Of a DNA stretch of 64,000 bases, positions 35,614-45,065 are shown in pieces. Location of the stretch: NCBI RefSeq assembly GCF_027923545.1, contig NZ_BROH01000007.1:144845-208844 (forward strand), written 5' to 3'. The translations under genes were made by a program, and so were the position numbers. This DNA is from Sinisalibacter aestuarii (GTDB lineage: Bacteria; Pseudomonadota; Alphaproteobacteria; Rhodobacterales; Rhodobacteraceae). The notes under the pieces were generated by a model, which worked only from the letters and a program-made list of their open reading frames with translations, did not search any database and was not told where the DNA came from. The first letter of the stretch is position 1; each line of letters starts with the position of its first letter.

Positions 35614-36834
35614 CTACCCGGTGCGCGCCAGGATCTGACGGCACTCGGCCTCGATCCGTTCGAGCCGGACGGTGATGCGTTCCTGAAAATCGCCAAGCTG
35701 GCCGATGATGCCCGACAGCGCGTCTTGCGCGCCGGCGGTGCGGCGGCTTTCGATCTTGCACAGCACGCGGGTGGAGGAGAGGCCGAGAACATGGCGCTGC
35801 ATCACCTCGCAGGCGCGCAGGATGCGCCCGGCCTCGTCTCGCACCTGCGCGAGCCCGGTCCGTGACCGCGCGGTGAACAACGCCGCCTGCTCGGCCTGAA
35901 TGCGGCGCTCGGCCTGGATGTCGAGCGTGCCGAGGGCGCGGCGCTCGATCTGGAGCTGTTGATCGCTCTCGCGCAGAATCCGCGCCATGCCTTCGAGGAA
36001 CATCGAGCTGTAGACGGTGCCGAGAATCCGGGTGAAGGTGGCGCCGGAGCCGACCACGTTCTGCGCAAACCAGTCGGACATTTCGTGCGAGATCGCGCGG
36101 TAGTTCATCGACAGGGTCGAAACCGGGCCGCCGGTGGGTTCGAGCCGCGAGGCGAGCACCTGCATGTTGTGCGGGATGGTGCGCATGGCGCGGAATTCCT
36201 TGCTGAGCGCGGCGGTTTCGTCGACCAGGTGACTGGCGGCGTCGCGCATCATGCGCAGCGCGCACATGCGCGGATCGCCGGGCAGCGACAGGCCGCGGTC
36301 GCGCTCAAGAAGCTCTTCGCCCAGAGCGTGGGCGGCGAAGGTTTCGTAATCGGGGAAGCCCAGCTCGCCGAGGCGCGCGCAGAGGCGTTCGGCGCTGGCT
36401 TCCGGCGTCAGGCCATCGTCGCGCTCGGCGGCGCGCAGCATGGCATATTCCCGTTCGATCCGGTCGCGCAGGGCGCTGGTGGGTTTGATACGGGCCGACA
36501 GATACCCGCCGTCGATCGGGGCGATCACGGCGTAGACCCAGTAATGCAGGCCGTCCTGTGCGCGGTTCTTGACATAGGCGCCGATTGGCTGGCCGGCCTG
36601 TAGCCGGTTCCACATCAGCCAGAAGACGCCGCGCGGCATGTCGGGGTGGCGGATGACCTTGTGCGGGGCACCGATCAACTGGCTCCACTCATAGGCGGCG
36701 ACGCGGCGGAACACGTAATTGCCCGCCTGGATCACGCCGCGCGGATCGGTGCGCGAGAAGAACACCTCGTCCAGCCCGAACGGGGCCTCGCCCCGCGCCG
36801 GGCGGAATTCCTTGCGCTTTTCGACAAAACTCAC
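35614..36834 (-). CDS. PAS-domain protein, probable sensory or chemotaxis-related
   Basis: 406 residues. The N-terminus is an Aer-like PAS domain: FFSRTDPRGVIQAGNYVFRR, IRHPDMPRGVFWLMWNRLQAG and IGAYVKNRAQDGLHYWVYAV (residues about 25-110). The remaining 280 residues are helical, with many Arg and Glu. I see no HAMP domain, kinase motif, GGDEF or canonical methyl-accepting signalling hairpin. It may signal through protein contacts. It is near the next gene (94 nt apart) on the same strand. Confidence 0.75.
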   Translation of the reverse strand: MSFVEKRKEFRPARGEAPFGLDEVFFSRTDPRGVIQAGNYVFRRVAAYEWSQLIGAPHKVIRHPDMPRGVFWLMWNRLQAGQPIGAYVKNRAQDGLHYWVYAVIAPIDGGYLSARIKPTSALRDRIEREYAMLRAAERDDGLTPEASAERLCARLGELGFPDYETFAAHALGEELLERDRGLSLPGDPRMCALRMMRDAASHLVDETAALSKEFRAMRTIPHNMQVLASRLEPTGGPVSTLSMNYRAISHEMSDWFAQNVVGSGATFTRILGTVYSSMFLEGMARILRESDQQLQIERRALGTLDIQAERRIQAEQAALFTARSRTGLAQVRDEAGRILRACEVMQRHVLGLSSTRVLCKIESRRTAGAQDALSGIIGQLGDFQERITVRLERIEAECRQILARTG

Positions 36835-36927
36835 GGGCCAACTCCGCTGGATCGGCGAAGCGCGTCATCGCCCCGCAGCCCCTGCATAGGGCAGAGCGGT
36901 TACCGTGCGGTTAAGCCTGGTCCGGCC

Positions 36928-39816
36928 TCAGCCCAGCGGCAGAACTTCAAGCGCGTAAGTGCGGCTGCCCTTCTGATAGGTCAGGCGGTTGGCCGAGATC
37001 GAGGTGACCTGGCCGCCATCGAGCCGGTCGCCGACCTCGACCTTGACGTAGCGGCCCGTTTTCAGCCGGACGAGGGCGCGGCGGGAATTCGAACTGCCAT
37101 AGATGCCGATCAGGTTGATCTCGCGCAGGTTCAGCGCGTTTTCGGTGGTCGCGCGGGTGGCGACGGAGGCGCTGGTGGGAATGGCGGGGGTGACGGTCGC
37201 CGCTGCGGCCGCGGGGGCAGATGCGGCGACCACAGCGGAGCCATCGGAGGCGCTGGCCATGGCCGAATCGACGATGGTGGCAAAATTCGAGGGCCTGTGG
37301 CTCGGCACGGCAGAGGCCACAACGGCCAGTTCGGTCGGGTTGACGAGCGCGGCCTGCACCACGTCTTCGATCGCGGCGTCGATGGCGGCGGTATCGGTTT
37401 CGGGCAGCGCGTCGTCGGGGCGGGCGTTGGGGCGCAGGAGCTGGGCGTCGCCATCCGGGGTGGTGCCGTCTGCGACGGCCCCTTCCTCGGCCGGCGGCGG
37501 GACCAGATCGGCGGGGCGCGCGCGCGGCCGGGTGCGCGGAATGTCGAGCGCGGCAATCGGCTGGGCGTCGGCGGCTTCGGCTTCGGTTTCGGCCTCCGGC
37601 ACGATTTCGGCGGCCGGGTCCGGTGCGGGCTCGGTGATCGCTTCGGGGAACAGCCCGGCGGGCGGCGCCGGGGGCACCACGGCGGGGCGGCCGGAATAGA
37701 CCAGAATGCCGGCGGGGCTGAGCGCGCCCTCCGGCGTGGCGACGACGAGACCGTCGGCGTCGAGGTCGAAGGTGGTGCCGGGCGGCGGGGGCGGCACCGG
37801 ATCGGCCAGCGCCGCCTCGCGCAAACCGCCGTCTGCGGGTTCGGGCAGGGAAGCGGGCGGGCGGCTCGGCTCGACCGGGGCGAGGCCGGCGATATCGAGC
37901 TGATCGAGCCGGGTTGATTCGGGCGGGCTCGGGGCATCGGGCGCGCGCTGCCAGATTCCGGTCGCGGCATAGCGCGCCTCGGCAGCCTCGGGCGAGAGCA
38001 CCTCGGCGGTATTGGCGAAAACGGCTTCCGCCCCCTCATCGGCGACGGCCTCGTCTTCGGGCGTCGGCAGCGCTTCCGCATCGGCGGTTTCGGTGGCGAC
38101 CCCGGGGCCGGGGTTGAACAGGCTGACCTCGCCGTCATCGACCAGGAAGGTGGACCAGAGTGCGATGGCGGCCATCAGCAGCAGGAGCACGAGCGTCAGG
38201 ATCAGGCCAAGGTATTTCGGCCGCGATGTAGTGGTCTGCGCGCGGCGCGCTCCGAAAACGGTCATCGCCTCGGCTTCGCGGCTGCGCCGTGTATCGGCCT
38301 CGGTCGGGGGGCGCTTGAGGCCGAAGCGGCCTTTGCGCTCGGGCTTGGGGGGTTTCGGCTCCGGCGCCGGTCTGGCTTCCGCAACCGCTGCCTCTTGCGC
38401 CGCTTCGGCTGCCCTTGCCTCGGCGGCTGCGGCCTTTTCTTCGGTGCGGCGCGCGTTGCGGTCGCGCATGGCGGTGCCGGCGCGTTCCGCCGCCGTGCTG
38501 GCGGAGCCGGAGAGCCGGGCGAAGAGGCCGGAGCCCTTCGGCTCGGGCTCGGGCGATTTGCCGGGGCGTGGCAGGGGTTTGGACAGCGCATCGGCCATGC
38601 CGGCGCGAATCCGGTCATGCGAGGGCACCGGGGCGGGCGGAATGCGCGGCGCGGCGCTGTCGGCATCGTCGTCGGTGTCGACCGCGCCGATGCGCGGGCT
38701 CAGCCCGGCGAGGCGGTTGGCGGAGGCGTCGTTGCCCGCCTTGCTGTCATCCGTATGGCGGATACTGCTGAAAGACGGGACCGGTTCGCTGGGGCCTGTA
38801 TCGCTCTCAGTCGGGCCGGGCGCCACGGAGGCCGTATCCTCGGTAATCGCTTCGTCGGCGGGCGGCGCGGGGGGGACGAAGCGGGGTTCGTCGGCCTTTG
38901 GCGCGGGCTTGGGTTTGGCAGGCTTCGCCTTGGCTTCGGGCTGCGGCATGAAGGGCCGCGGCTTGCTGCTTTCGTCGTCCGGCGTGGGCGGGAAGGGGGC
39001 AAGCACCGGGGCGGCCACGCGGGGTGTGTCGTCTGCCTTGCGTTTGGGGCGGGGCGGGGTCTTTGGTGCGGGGTCCGCCGCGGCGCCGGTTTCGCCGTCA
39101 CCCGACAGTTCGGCGGCGAGCTTGTCGAGTTCGGCAAAGGGATCGTCGAGGTCCGGCCCCGGCGCGGCGGGTGTTTCGACCGGCTCAGGCTCGGGGGCAG
39201 GCTCCGGCGCGGGCGGCGCCATGTCGTCCTGTGGCGTGTCAATCCGGGCCTCGGCGGGAAGCTCCTTGGCCTTCGGGTTTTGCGGCACCGGGCTGGCATC
39301 CGGCTCGATCCGCTCGCCGGGCGCGAGCAGGCGGGTGGCGGCGCGGGTTTTGCCGAAGAAGGGCTCGCCGGAAAACTCGCCGCGCGGCGGGCGGGCGACG
39401 AAGCTGACCGGGTTGAATTTGTAGTCGGCGGCGAAAGCCTCGGCCTCGTCCATCGTCTCACGCGCCAGTACGGCGACCCGGGCCTCGTCGCCCTGGGCGC
39501 GCCAGTCGAAGACCAGATCGCCTACCGGATAGGGCGTCAGCCCGTCGAGCGCCGCGCGAATCTGGACTTCGCGGGCAATGTCGTCGGGGCCGGGGGCGGC
39601 GAGGGTGGTGTAGAGGATCTGGCTGTTGGGGACGATCACCTTGGTGGTGAAGCCGCCGCTTTCCAGCATTGCCGCCGAGCGGCGCAGCTCTTCGAGGTTG
39701 CTGCTCAGGTTGGGATCGTCCAGCGCGACGGAGCCCACCAGCGTCCACCCGCCCTTGGAGCGGTGCAGAAGGTTGATGCCCTCATGGCTGAGATCGAGCG
39801 CGAAATTCGGTTTCAT
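36928..39816 (-). CDS. Large single-pass envelope protein with PilM/GspL-like head and PilP/GspC-like tail (inferred)
   Basis: 962 residues. The first 150 residues (FALDLSHEGINLLHR, KVIVPNSQILYTTLAAPG, IRAALDGLTPYPVGDLVFDW) look like the actin-like cytoplasmic domain of PilM/GspL. Residues about 170-530 are a Pro/Ala/Asp-rich low-complexity linker with a basic region before one membrane helix (YLGLILTLVLLLLMAAIALW, about residues 535-555). A second, periplasmic linker follows. The last 70 residues (LREINLIGIYGSSNSRRALV...VKVEVGDRLDGGQVTSI) resemble the PilP/GspC HR domain. The domain assignments come from pattern only. It lies upstream of the PAS gene, possibly in one operon. Confidence 0.65.
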   Translation of the reverse strand: MKPNFALDLSHEGINLLHRSKGGWTLVGSVALDDPNLSSNLEELRRSAAMLESGGFTTKVIVPNSQILYTTLAAPGPDDIAREVQIRAALDGLTPYPVGDLVFDWRAQGDEARVAVLARETMDEAEAFAADYKFNPVSFVARPPRGEFSGEPFFGKTRAATRLLAPGERIEPDASPVPQNPKAKELPAEARIDTPQDDMAPPAPEPAPEPEPVETPAAPGPDLDDPFAELDKLAAELSGDGETGAAADPAPKTPPRPKRKADDTPRVAAPVLAPFPPTPDDESSKPRPFMPQPEAKAKPAKPKPAPKADEPRFVPPAPPADEAITEDTASVAPGPTESDTGPSEPVPSFSSIRHTDDSKAGNDASANRLAGLSPRIGAVDTDDDADSAAPRIPPAPVPSHDRIRAGMADALSKPLPRPGKSPEPEPKGSGLFARLSGSASTAAERAGTAMRDRNARRTEEKAAAAEARAAEAAQEAAVAEARPAPEPKPPKPERKGRFGLKRPPTEADTRRSREAEAMTVFGARRAQTTTSRPKYLGLILTLVLLLLMAAIALWSTFLVDDGEVSLFNPGPGVATETADAEALPTPEDEAVADEGAEAVFANTAEVLSPEAAEARYAATGIWQRAPDAPSPPESTRLDQLDIAGLAPVEPSRPPASLPEPADGGLREAALADPVPPPPPGTTFDLDADGLVVATPEGALSPAGILVYSGRPAVVPPAPPAGLFPEAITEPAPDPAAEIVPEAETEAEAADAQPIAALDIPRTRPRARPADLVPPPAEEGAVADGTTPDGDAQLLRPNARPDDALPETDTAAIDAAIEDVVQAALVNPTELAVVASAVPSHRPSNFATIVDSAMASASDGSAVVAASAPAAAAATVTPAIPTSASVATRATTENALNLREINLIGIYGSSNSRRALVRLKTGRYVKVEVGDRLDGGQVTSISANRLTYQKGSRTYALEVLPLG

Positions 39817-40079
39817 AAGCTAACGGCCGTACACGTCCCCCGCGCCACGGGGCTCCGGGCGCGTGTTGGAACCTATCGCAGTCAGACGGACAAGGAAAGA
39901 CCAAGCCGGGCGGTTGCGGGCACTTGGCGGGTTCCGTCCGATTCACGCGGGGAACGGCGGCGAACATATGGGAAAGGCGGGGAATTTCGCGGTTGGCGGC
40001 GCGGCGCGCGGCGCGGGGGATTTGGTCGCGCGGCGTTGATTTTGTGTAAACCGCCAGAACGCAACCAGAGCGGGTGAGA

Positions 40080-40108
40080 TTGACTTTTGGAACGCCTCAG
40101 GGTAGCTA
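40080..40108 (+). promoter_or_regulatory. Candidate promoter at the head of the GTA cluster
   Basis: TTGACT (40080-40085), 17 nt, TAGCTA (40103-40108). The expected start, near 40115, is about 97 nt before orfg1. The 39817-40211 gap (395 nt) separates this cluster from the divergent 962-residue protein gene; apart from this promoter and the hairpin at 40136 I see nothing else in it. Confidence 0.5.
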
Positions 40109-40135
40109 TTCTGCCAAGCTAGAAGATCTGACTCA

Positions 40136-40167
40136 ACGGCCCGGCGTTTTCGCCGCGGCCGTTTTTT
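40136..40167 (+). terminator. Strong terminator-like hairpin in the GTA leader (attenuator or small-RNA end)
   Basis: ACGGCC-CGGCG, loop TTTT, CGCCG-C-GGCCGT, then six T. An RNA from the promoter at 40080 would stop after only about 53 nt. The hairpin lies 45 nt before the orfg1 start, so GTA expression would need read-through or a different promoter. Confidence 0.65.
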
Positions 40168-40211
40168 CATGTCCGGCGCGGAGGGCAAACAGAGAGGCAA
40201 AAACAAGAAGA

Positions 40212-40568
40212 ATGAACACAAAAGGCCCGGATCAACAGGACAACGATCACGCCGAGATGCTCGGACTGGCGGCCCGCAACCTGACACGGGTGCTCGCCGC
40301 GCTGGATGAGGTGATCGGCGAGATCGAAACCCGGCAGGACGGGGCGCAGGGCAAGGCGAAGGCTCTTGCCGCCGATCTGCGCAAGGCAATCCAGACCGTA
40401 TTTGACGAAAGGCAGCGCATTGACAAACTCGATGGCAAACTTGGTGACACATCCGGCGGCGGCGCGGGGCTCGACCTCGATGCGGCGCGCGCTGAGATCG
40501 GGCGCAGACTTGATCGCCTCCGCGAGCGTGGTGGAGCGGACGGCGTTTCTGGAGGGGCTGACGGATGA
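40212..40568 (+). CDS. GTA orfg1, small terminase subunit-like protein
   Basis: 118 residues. It begins MNTKGPDQQDNDHAEMLGL and is largely helical, with a predicted coiled-coil middle (LTRVLAALDEVIGEIETR, ALAADLRKAIQTVFDERQRI). In the RcGTA system the first gene encodes the atypical small terminase TerS, and this one has the right position, size and character. The ATG at 40212 lies 45 nt after the leader hairpin with AGAAGA upstream. It overlaps the start of the large terminase gene. Confidence 0.75.
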   Translation: MNTKGPDQQDNDHAEMLGLAARNLTRVLAALDEVIGEIETRQDGAQGKAKALAADLRKAIQTVFDERQRIDKLDGKLGDTSGGGAGLDLDAARAEIGRRLDRLRERGGADGVSGGADG

Positions 40569-41841
40569 GGCGCTGCTGGCGCTGCCGTGGCTGTGGGAGT
40601 TCTGGGCGCTGGAGCATCAGCTTGCGCCGGAGGGCGACTGGCGATCCTGGGTGATCATGGGCGGGCGCGGCGCGGGGAAAACCCGCGCCGGGGCCGAATG
40701 GGTGCGAATGCAGGTAGAGGGGGCGCGGCCGGGCGATCCGGGCCGCGCCGCCCGGGTGGCGCTGGTGGGTGAGACGCTGGATCAGGCGCGCGAAGTGATG
40801 GTGTTTGGCGACAGTGGCATCCTCGCCTGTTCGCCGCCGGACCGCCGCCCGGTCTGGGAGGCGACACGGCGGCGGCTGGTCTGGCCTAACGGCGCGGTGG
40901 CGCAGGTGTTTTCGGCGCATGAGCCGGAGGCGCTGCGGGGGCCGCAATTCGATGCCGCCTGGGTTGACGAACTGGCGAAGTGGAAGAAGGCCGAAGAGGC
41001 CTGGGACATGCTGCAATTCGGCCTGCGGCTGGGCGAGCATCCGCAGCAGGTGATCACCACCACGCCGCGCAATGTGGGCATCCTGAAGGCGATCCTCGCC
41101 AATCCCTCGACGGTGACGACCCATGCGCCGACCGAAGCAAACCGGGCGAATCTGGCGCGGAGCTTTCTGGCGGAGGTGCAGGCGCGCTACGGCGGCACCC
41201 GGCAGGGGCGGCAGGAGCTGGAAGGGCTGCTGATCGAGGACGCCGAAGGGGCGCTGTGGACCTCGGCGGGGCTGGAGGCGGCGCGGCTGGATATCGCGCC
41301 GGACTTCGACCGGGTGGTGGTGGCGGTCGATCCGCCGGTGACCGGGCACAAGGGCTCGGACGAGGCGGGGATCGTCGTGGTGGGCGTGGTGACAAGGGGC
41401 GGCCCACGGGAGTGGCAGGCGGTGGTGCTGGAGGATGCGAGCCTGCCGGCGGTCAGGCCCACGGTCTGGGCCGAGGCGGCGCTGGCGGCGATGGAGCAGC
41501 ACGGGGCGGAGCGGCTGGTGGCAGAGGTCAACCAGGGCGGCGATCTGGTGGAAGAGCTGATCCGCCAGATCGACCCGCTGGTGCCGTTTCGCGCGGTGCG
41601 CGCGAGCAAGGGCAAGGTGGCGCGGGCCGAGCCGGTGGCGGCGCTTTACGAGCAGGGACGGGTGAAGCATCTGCGCGGGCTGGCCGATCTGGAAGACCAG
41701 ATGTGCCGGATGACGGCGCATGGCTACGAGGGTAAGGGCAGCCCGGACCGGGTGGATGCGCTGGTCTGGGCGATTCACGAAGTGCTGATCGTGCCGGCGC
41801 GCAAACGGAGTGGCAATCCGCAGCTGCGCGCGCTGGGTTAA
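40480..41841 (+). CDS. GTA orfg2, terminase large subunit
   Basis: About 453 residues if started at ATG 40480; later starts near 40520 are also possible because no ribosome site stands out. Walker A is GGRGAGKTRAGAEW, Walker B is AAWVDELAKWKKAE, and the nuclease domain begins with VVVAVDPPVTGHKG and ends with the Asp of DRVDALVWAIHE. The enzyme packages DNA into GTA heads by a headful mechanism; in RcGTA it packages about 4 kb of random host DNA. It overlaps orfg1. The 184 nt between it and the portal gene contain no gene I can support. Confidence 0.92.
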   Translation: MRRALRSGADLIASASVVERTAFLEGLTDEALLALPWLWEFWALEHQLAPEGDWRSWVIMGGRGAGKTRAGAEWVRMQVEGARPGDPGRAARVALVGETLDQAREVMVFGDSGILACSPPDRRPVWEATRRRLVWPNGAVAQVFSAHEPEALRGPQFDAAWVDELAKWKKAEEAWDMLQFGLRLGEHPQQVITTTPRNVGILKAILANPSTVTTHAPTEANRANLARSFLAEVQARYGGTRQGRQELEGLLIEDAEGALWTSAGLEAARLDIAPDFDRVVVAVDPPVTGHKGSDEAGIVVVGVVTRGGPREWQAVVLEDASLPAVRPTVWAEAALAAMEQHGAERLVAEVNQGGDLVEELIRQIDPLVPFRAVRASKGKVARAEPVAALYEQGRVKHLRGLADLEDQMCRMTAHGYEGKGSPDRVDALVWAIHEVLIVPARKRSGNPQLRALG

Positions 41842-42025
41842 ACACTTTTTTAACCGGCGGTGGGAAAGTGCCCCCATCGCGACATTGAGCCCCGGCGGTG
41901 ATGCCAGGGCAGGCGCGACACCGAATGAGATGAGACGAGCGGCGGCCGGGGCGATGCGCCCTGGCCGGGCGGGAGGGCTGTGCCGGCGCGCCGGCCCGGA
42001 CAGGCGAGACGAGGAGCGAGACGGG

Positions 42026-43204
42026 ATGGCGATGTTTGACTTTTTCAGGCGGGATGGGGCGGCGGGTGCGCCGGAGGCGAAGGCATCGGCCACCGGCCCG
42101 GTGATCGCCTATGCCGGCTCGGGCCGGGTGGCCTGGAGCCCGCGCGACACGGCGAGCCTGACGCGCGCCGGGTTTGCCGGTAACCCGGTGGGCTTTCGGG
42201 CCGTCAAGCTGATCGCCGAGGCCGCCGCCGCGCTGCCGCTCGTGCTGCAGGACGCCACGACGCGGTTCGAGGCCCATCCGGTGCTCGATCTGATCGCCCG
42301 GCCCAACCCGCTTCAGGGCCGCGCCGAGCTGTTCGAGGCGCTGTTCGGGCAGATCCTGCTCTCGGGCAATGCCTATGTGGAAGCGGTAGGCGGCGAGACG
42401 GGAGTGCCGGCGGAGCTGCATGTGCTGCGCTCGGACCGGATGAGCCTGGTGCCGGGGCCGGATGGCTGGCCGGTGGCTTACGATTACACGGTGGGGGCGA
42501 AGAGGCACCGCTTTACGCTGGGCGAGGGCGCGGCGCCGATCTGTCATATCAAGGCGTTCCACCCGCAGGACGACCATTACGGTCTGTCGGCGCTGCAGGC
42601 TGCCGCCGCCGCGATCGACGTGCACAATGCCGCCTCGGCGTGGTCCAAGGCGCTACTGGACAATGCGGCGCGGCCCTCGGGGGCGATCGTCTATTCCGGG
42701 GCCGACGGGGAAGGCACGCTTTCGCCCGAGCAATACGACCGGCTGCTGGCGGAGATGGAAGCCTATCACATGGGCGCGCGCAATGCCGGGCGGCCGATGC
42801 TGCTGGAAGGCGGGCTGGACTGGAAGCCGATGGGGTTCAGCCCCTCGGATATGGAATTTCAGAAGGTCAAGGAAGCCGCCGCGCGCGAGATTGCTACCGC
42901 TTTCGGCGTGCCGCCGATGCTGCTCGGCATCCCCGGCGACATGACTTACGCCAATTATCAGGAGGCCAACCGGGCCTTCTACCGGCTCACGGTGCTGCCG
43001 CTGGTGAGCAAGGTGAGCGCGGCGCTCGGCCATTGGCTGGGCGGCTTCTCCGGCGAGGCGGTGGCGCTGAAGCCCGATCTCGACCAGGTGCCGGCGCTGG
43101 CGGCGGAGCGCGACCAGCAATGGGCGCGGGTGAGCGCGGCGGATTTTCTGACTGAGGACGAAAAGCGGGGGCTGTTGGGGCTGCCGAAGCTGGGCGGGGC
43201 CTGA
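42026..43204 (+). CDS. GTA orfg3, portal protein
   Basis: 392 residues from ATG 42026 with GAGGAG upstream. It is an HK97-type portal: GNPVGFRAVKLIAEAAAALP, PNPLQGRAELFEALFGQILL, GNAYVEAVGGETG and, later, KEAAAREIATAFGVPPMLLG with GDMTYANYQEANRAFYR. The portal forms the ring at one capsid vertex for DNA entry. A small orfg3.5 present in R. capsulatus between g3 and g4 has no room here (37 nt). Confidence 0.93.
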   Translation: MAMFDFFRRDGAAGAPEAKASATGPVIAYAGSGRVAWSPRDTASLTRAGFAGNPVGFRAVKLIAEAAAALPLVLQDATTRFEAHPVLDLIARPNPLQGRAELFEALFGQILLSGNAYVEAVGGETGVPAELHVLRSDRMSLVPGPDGWPVAYDYTVGAKRHRFTLGEGAAPICHIKAFHPQDDHYGLSALQAAAAAIDVHNAASAWSKALLDNAARPSGAIVYSGADGEGTLSPEQYDRLLAEMEAYHMGARNAGRPMLLEGGLDWKPMGFSPSDMEFQKVKEAAAREIATAFGVPPMLLGIPGDMTYANYQEANRAFYRLTVLPLVSKVSAALGHWLGGFSGEAVALKPDLDQVPALAAERDQQWARVSAADFLTEDEKRGLLGLPKLGGA

Positions 43205-43241
43205 TCCGGGGGCTGTTCCGATCATGAAACAAGGAAAGAAC

Positions 43242-43841
43242 ATGGGCGATTTCAACGAGATGGGCCTTGAACATAAGTTCGTGGCGCTGGGCGACACGGA
43301 AGCGGTGGCCGACGGGCTGAAGATCGAAGGTTATGCGAGCTATTTCGGCGAGGTGGATCGGGGCGGCGATATCGTTTCGCCGGGAGCCTATGCCCGCTCG
43401 CTCGCCGCGCTCGCGGCCCGGGGTGGGCAGGTGAAGATGCTCTGGCAGCACGATCCGGCCCAGCCCATCGGCGTCTGGGACGAGGTGCGCGAGGACGGGC
43501 GGGGGCTGTTCGTGAAGGGCCGTATCCTCGCCGATGTGGCGAAGGGGCGCGAGGCGGCGGCGCTGATCGGGGCGGGGGCGATTGACGGGCTCTCCATCGG
43601 CTACCGCACGGTGAAGGCCACGAAGGACGACAAGGGCCGGCGGCTCTTGACCGAGCTGGAGCTTTGGGAGGTGTCGCTTGTCACCTTCCCGATGCTGCCG
43701 AGTGCGCGGGTGGGGGCCAAGGGCGAGAGCCCGGAGGCGTGTGCCTTGCGCGAATTGGCGGGCGTTTTTGACGGCGCGCGCCGGATGCTGGCCGACGGGT
43801 TCCGCGCCAGCGATCTGACCCCTGTGGAGGACAAATCATGA
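43242..43841 (+). CDS. GTA orfg4, prohead protease
   Basis: 199 residues from ATG 43242, chosen for the AAGGAAAG just upstream; ATG 43224 would add 6 residues. This is an HK97-type (U35/S78) protease: GYASYFGEVDRGGDIVSPGAY, MLWQHDPAQPIG with the catalytic His, and DGLSIGYRTV with the Ser. It removes the N-terminal scaffold part of the capsid protein. Its stop overlaps the capsid start by 4 nt. Confidence 0.92.
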   Translation: MGDFNEMGLEHKFVALGDTEAVADGLKIEGYASYFGEVDRGGDIVSPGAYARSLAALAARGGQVKMLWQHDPAQPIGVWDEVREDGRGLFVKGRILADVAKGREAAALIGAGAIDGLSIGYRTVKATKDDKGRRLLTELELWEVSLVTFPMLPSARVGAKGESPEACALRELAGVFDGARRMLADGFRASDLTPVEDKS

Positions 43842-45022
43842 GCAACGAGGCGAATACCGCTCAGAACGGGGCCGCTGCCCTGCCGGCGCCGACTGCGGAG
43901 GTGAAGACCGCGCTGGCCGGTTTCATCAGCGATATCAAAGCATTTCACGACGACATTCACAAACGGATCAACAACCAGGAAGAGCGATTGACCATGCTGG
44001 ATCGGAAAAACCTCACCACTGTGCGCCCGGCGCTTGCGGCCGGGCACGACCTTGATGCGCCGCACAAGAAAGCGTTTGAAGCCTATCTGCGCTCGGGCGA
44101 TGATGACGGGCTGCGCGGGCTGCACCTGGAAGGCAAGGCGCTGAATACCGCCGTGGCCTCGGATGGCGGCTATCTCGTCGATCCGGAGACGGCGGCGAGC
44201 ATCGCCAGCGTGCTTTCCTCCACCGCCTCGATCCGCGCCATCGCCAATGTGGTGAAGGTGGAGGCCACCTCCTATGACGTGCTGATCGACCACGGCGAGG
44301 TGGGCAGCGGCTGGGCCACCGAGTCCGGCTCGGTGAGCGAGACCTCGACGCCGAGCATCGAGCGGATCTCGATCCCGCTGCACGAGCTGTCGGCGCTGCC
44401 TAAGGCCAGCCAACGCCTGCTCGACGATGCCGCCTTTGACATCGAGAGCTGGCTGGCGGGCCGGATCGCCGACAAATTCGCCCGCGCTGAAGCCGATGCC
44501 TTCATCAATGGCGACGGGGTGGACAAGCCCACCGGCTTCCTCACCCACCCGGCCGTGGCGAATGCGGCCTGGGTCTGGGGGGCGCTGGGCTATGTCGCCT
44601 CCGGCGTGTCGGGCGATTTCGATGCCGATACGGTCATTGATCTCGTCTATGCGCTCGATGCCGAATACCGTGCCGGCGCCTCCTTCGTGATGAATTCGAA
44701 GACGGCGGGCGCGGTGCGCAAGATGAAGGATCTCGATGGCCGCTTCCTGTGGTCGGACGGTCTGGCGGCGGGGGAACCCGCGCGGCTGATGGGCTATCCG
44801 GTGCTGATCGCCGAGGACATGCCCGATATCGGCGCAGATGCCACACCCATCGCGTTTGGCAATTTCGCTGCCGGCTACACCGTGGCCGAGCGCCCCGATA
44901 CCCGCATCCTGCGCGATCCGTTCTCGGCCAAGCCGCATGTGCTGTTCTACGCCACCAAGCGCGTCGGCGGCGATGTGAGCGACTTTGCCGCGATCAAGCT
45001 GATGAAACTGTCGGCCTCCTGA
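43838..45022 (+). CDS. GTA orfg5, major capsid protein
   Basis: 394 residues, HK97 fold. The N-terminal coiled-coil (ALAGFISDIKAFHDDIHKRI) matches the delta/scaffold region cut by the protease. The mature body starts near residue 60, with SDGGYLVDPETAASIASVLS, PLHELSALPKASQRLLDDAA, FINGDGVDKPTGFL and, at the end, VLFYATKRVGGDVSDFAAIK. It builds the T=3-type GTA head. A 12-bp inverted repeat follows in the 156-nt gap before orfg6. Confidence 0.95.
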   Translation: MSNEANTAQNGAAALPAPTAEVKTALAGFISDIKAFHDDIHKRINNQEERLTMLDRKNLTTVRPALAAGHDLDAPHKKAFEAYLRSGDDDGLRGLHLEGKALNTAVASDGGYLVDPETAASIASVLSSTASIRAIANVVKVEATSYDVLIDHGEVGSGWATESGSVSETSTPSIERISIPLHELSALPKASQRLLDDAAFDIESWLAGRIADKFARAEADAFINGDGVDKPTGFLTHPAVANAAWVWGALGYVASGVSGDFDADTVIDLVYALDAEYRAGASFVMNSKTAGAVRKMKDLDGRFLWSDGLAAGEPARLMGYPVLIAEDMPDIGADATPIAFGNFAAGYTVAERPDTRILRDPFSAKPHVLFYATKRVGGDVSDFAAIKLMKLSAS

Positions 45023-45065
45023 GGCCCGGCGACCGGCTCCGCGCCTGCTTCTGGCGGGCGCGGAT

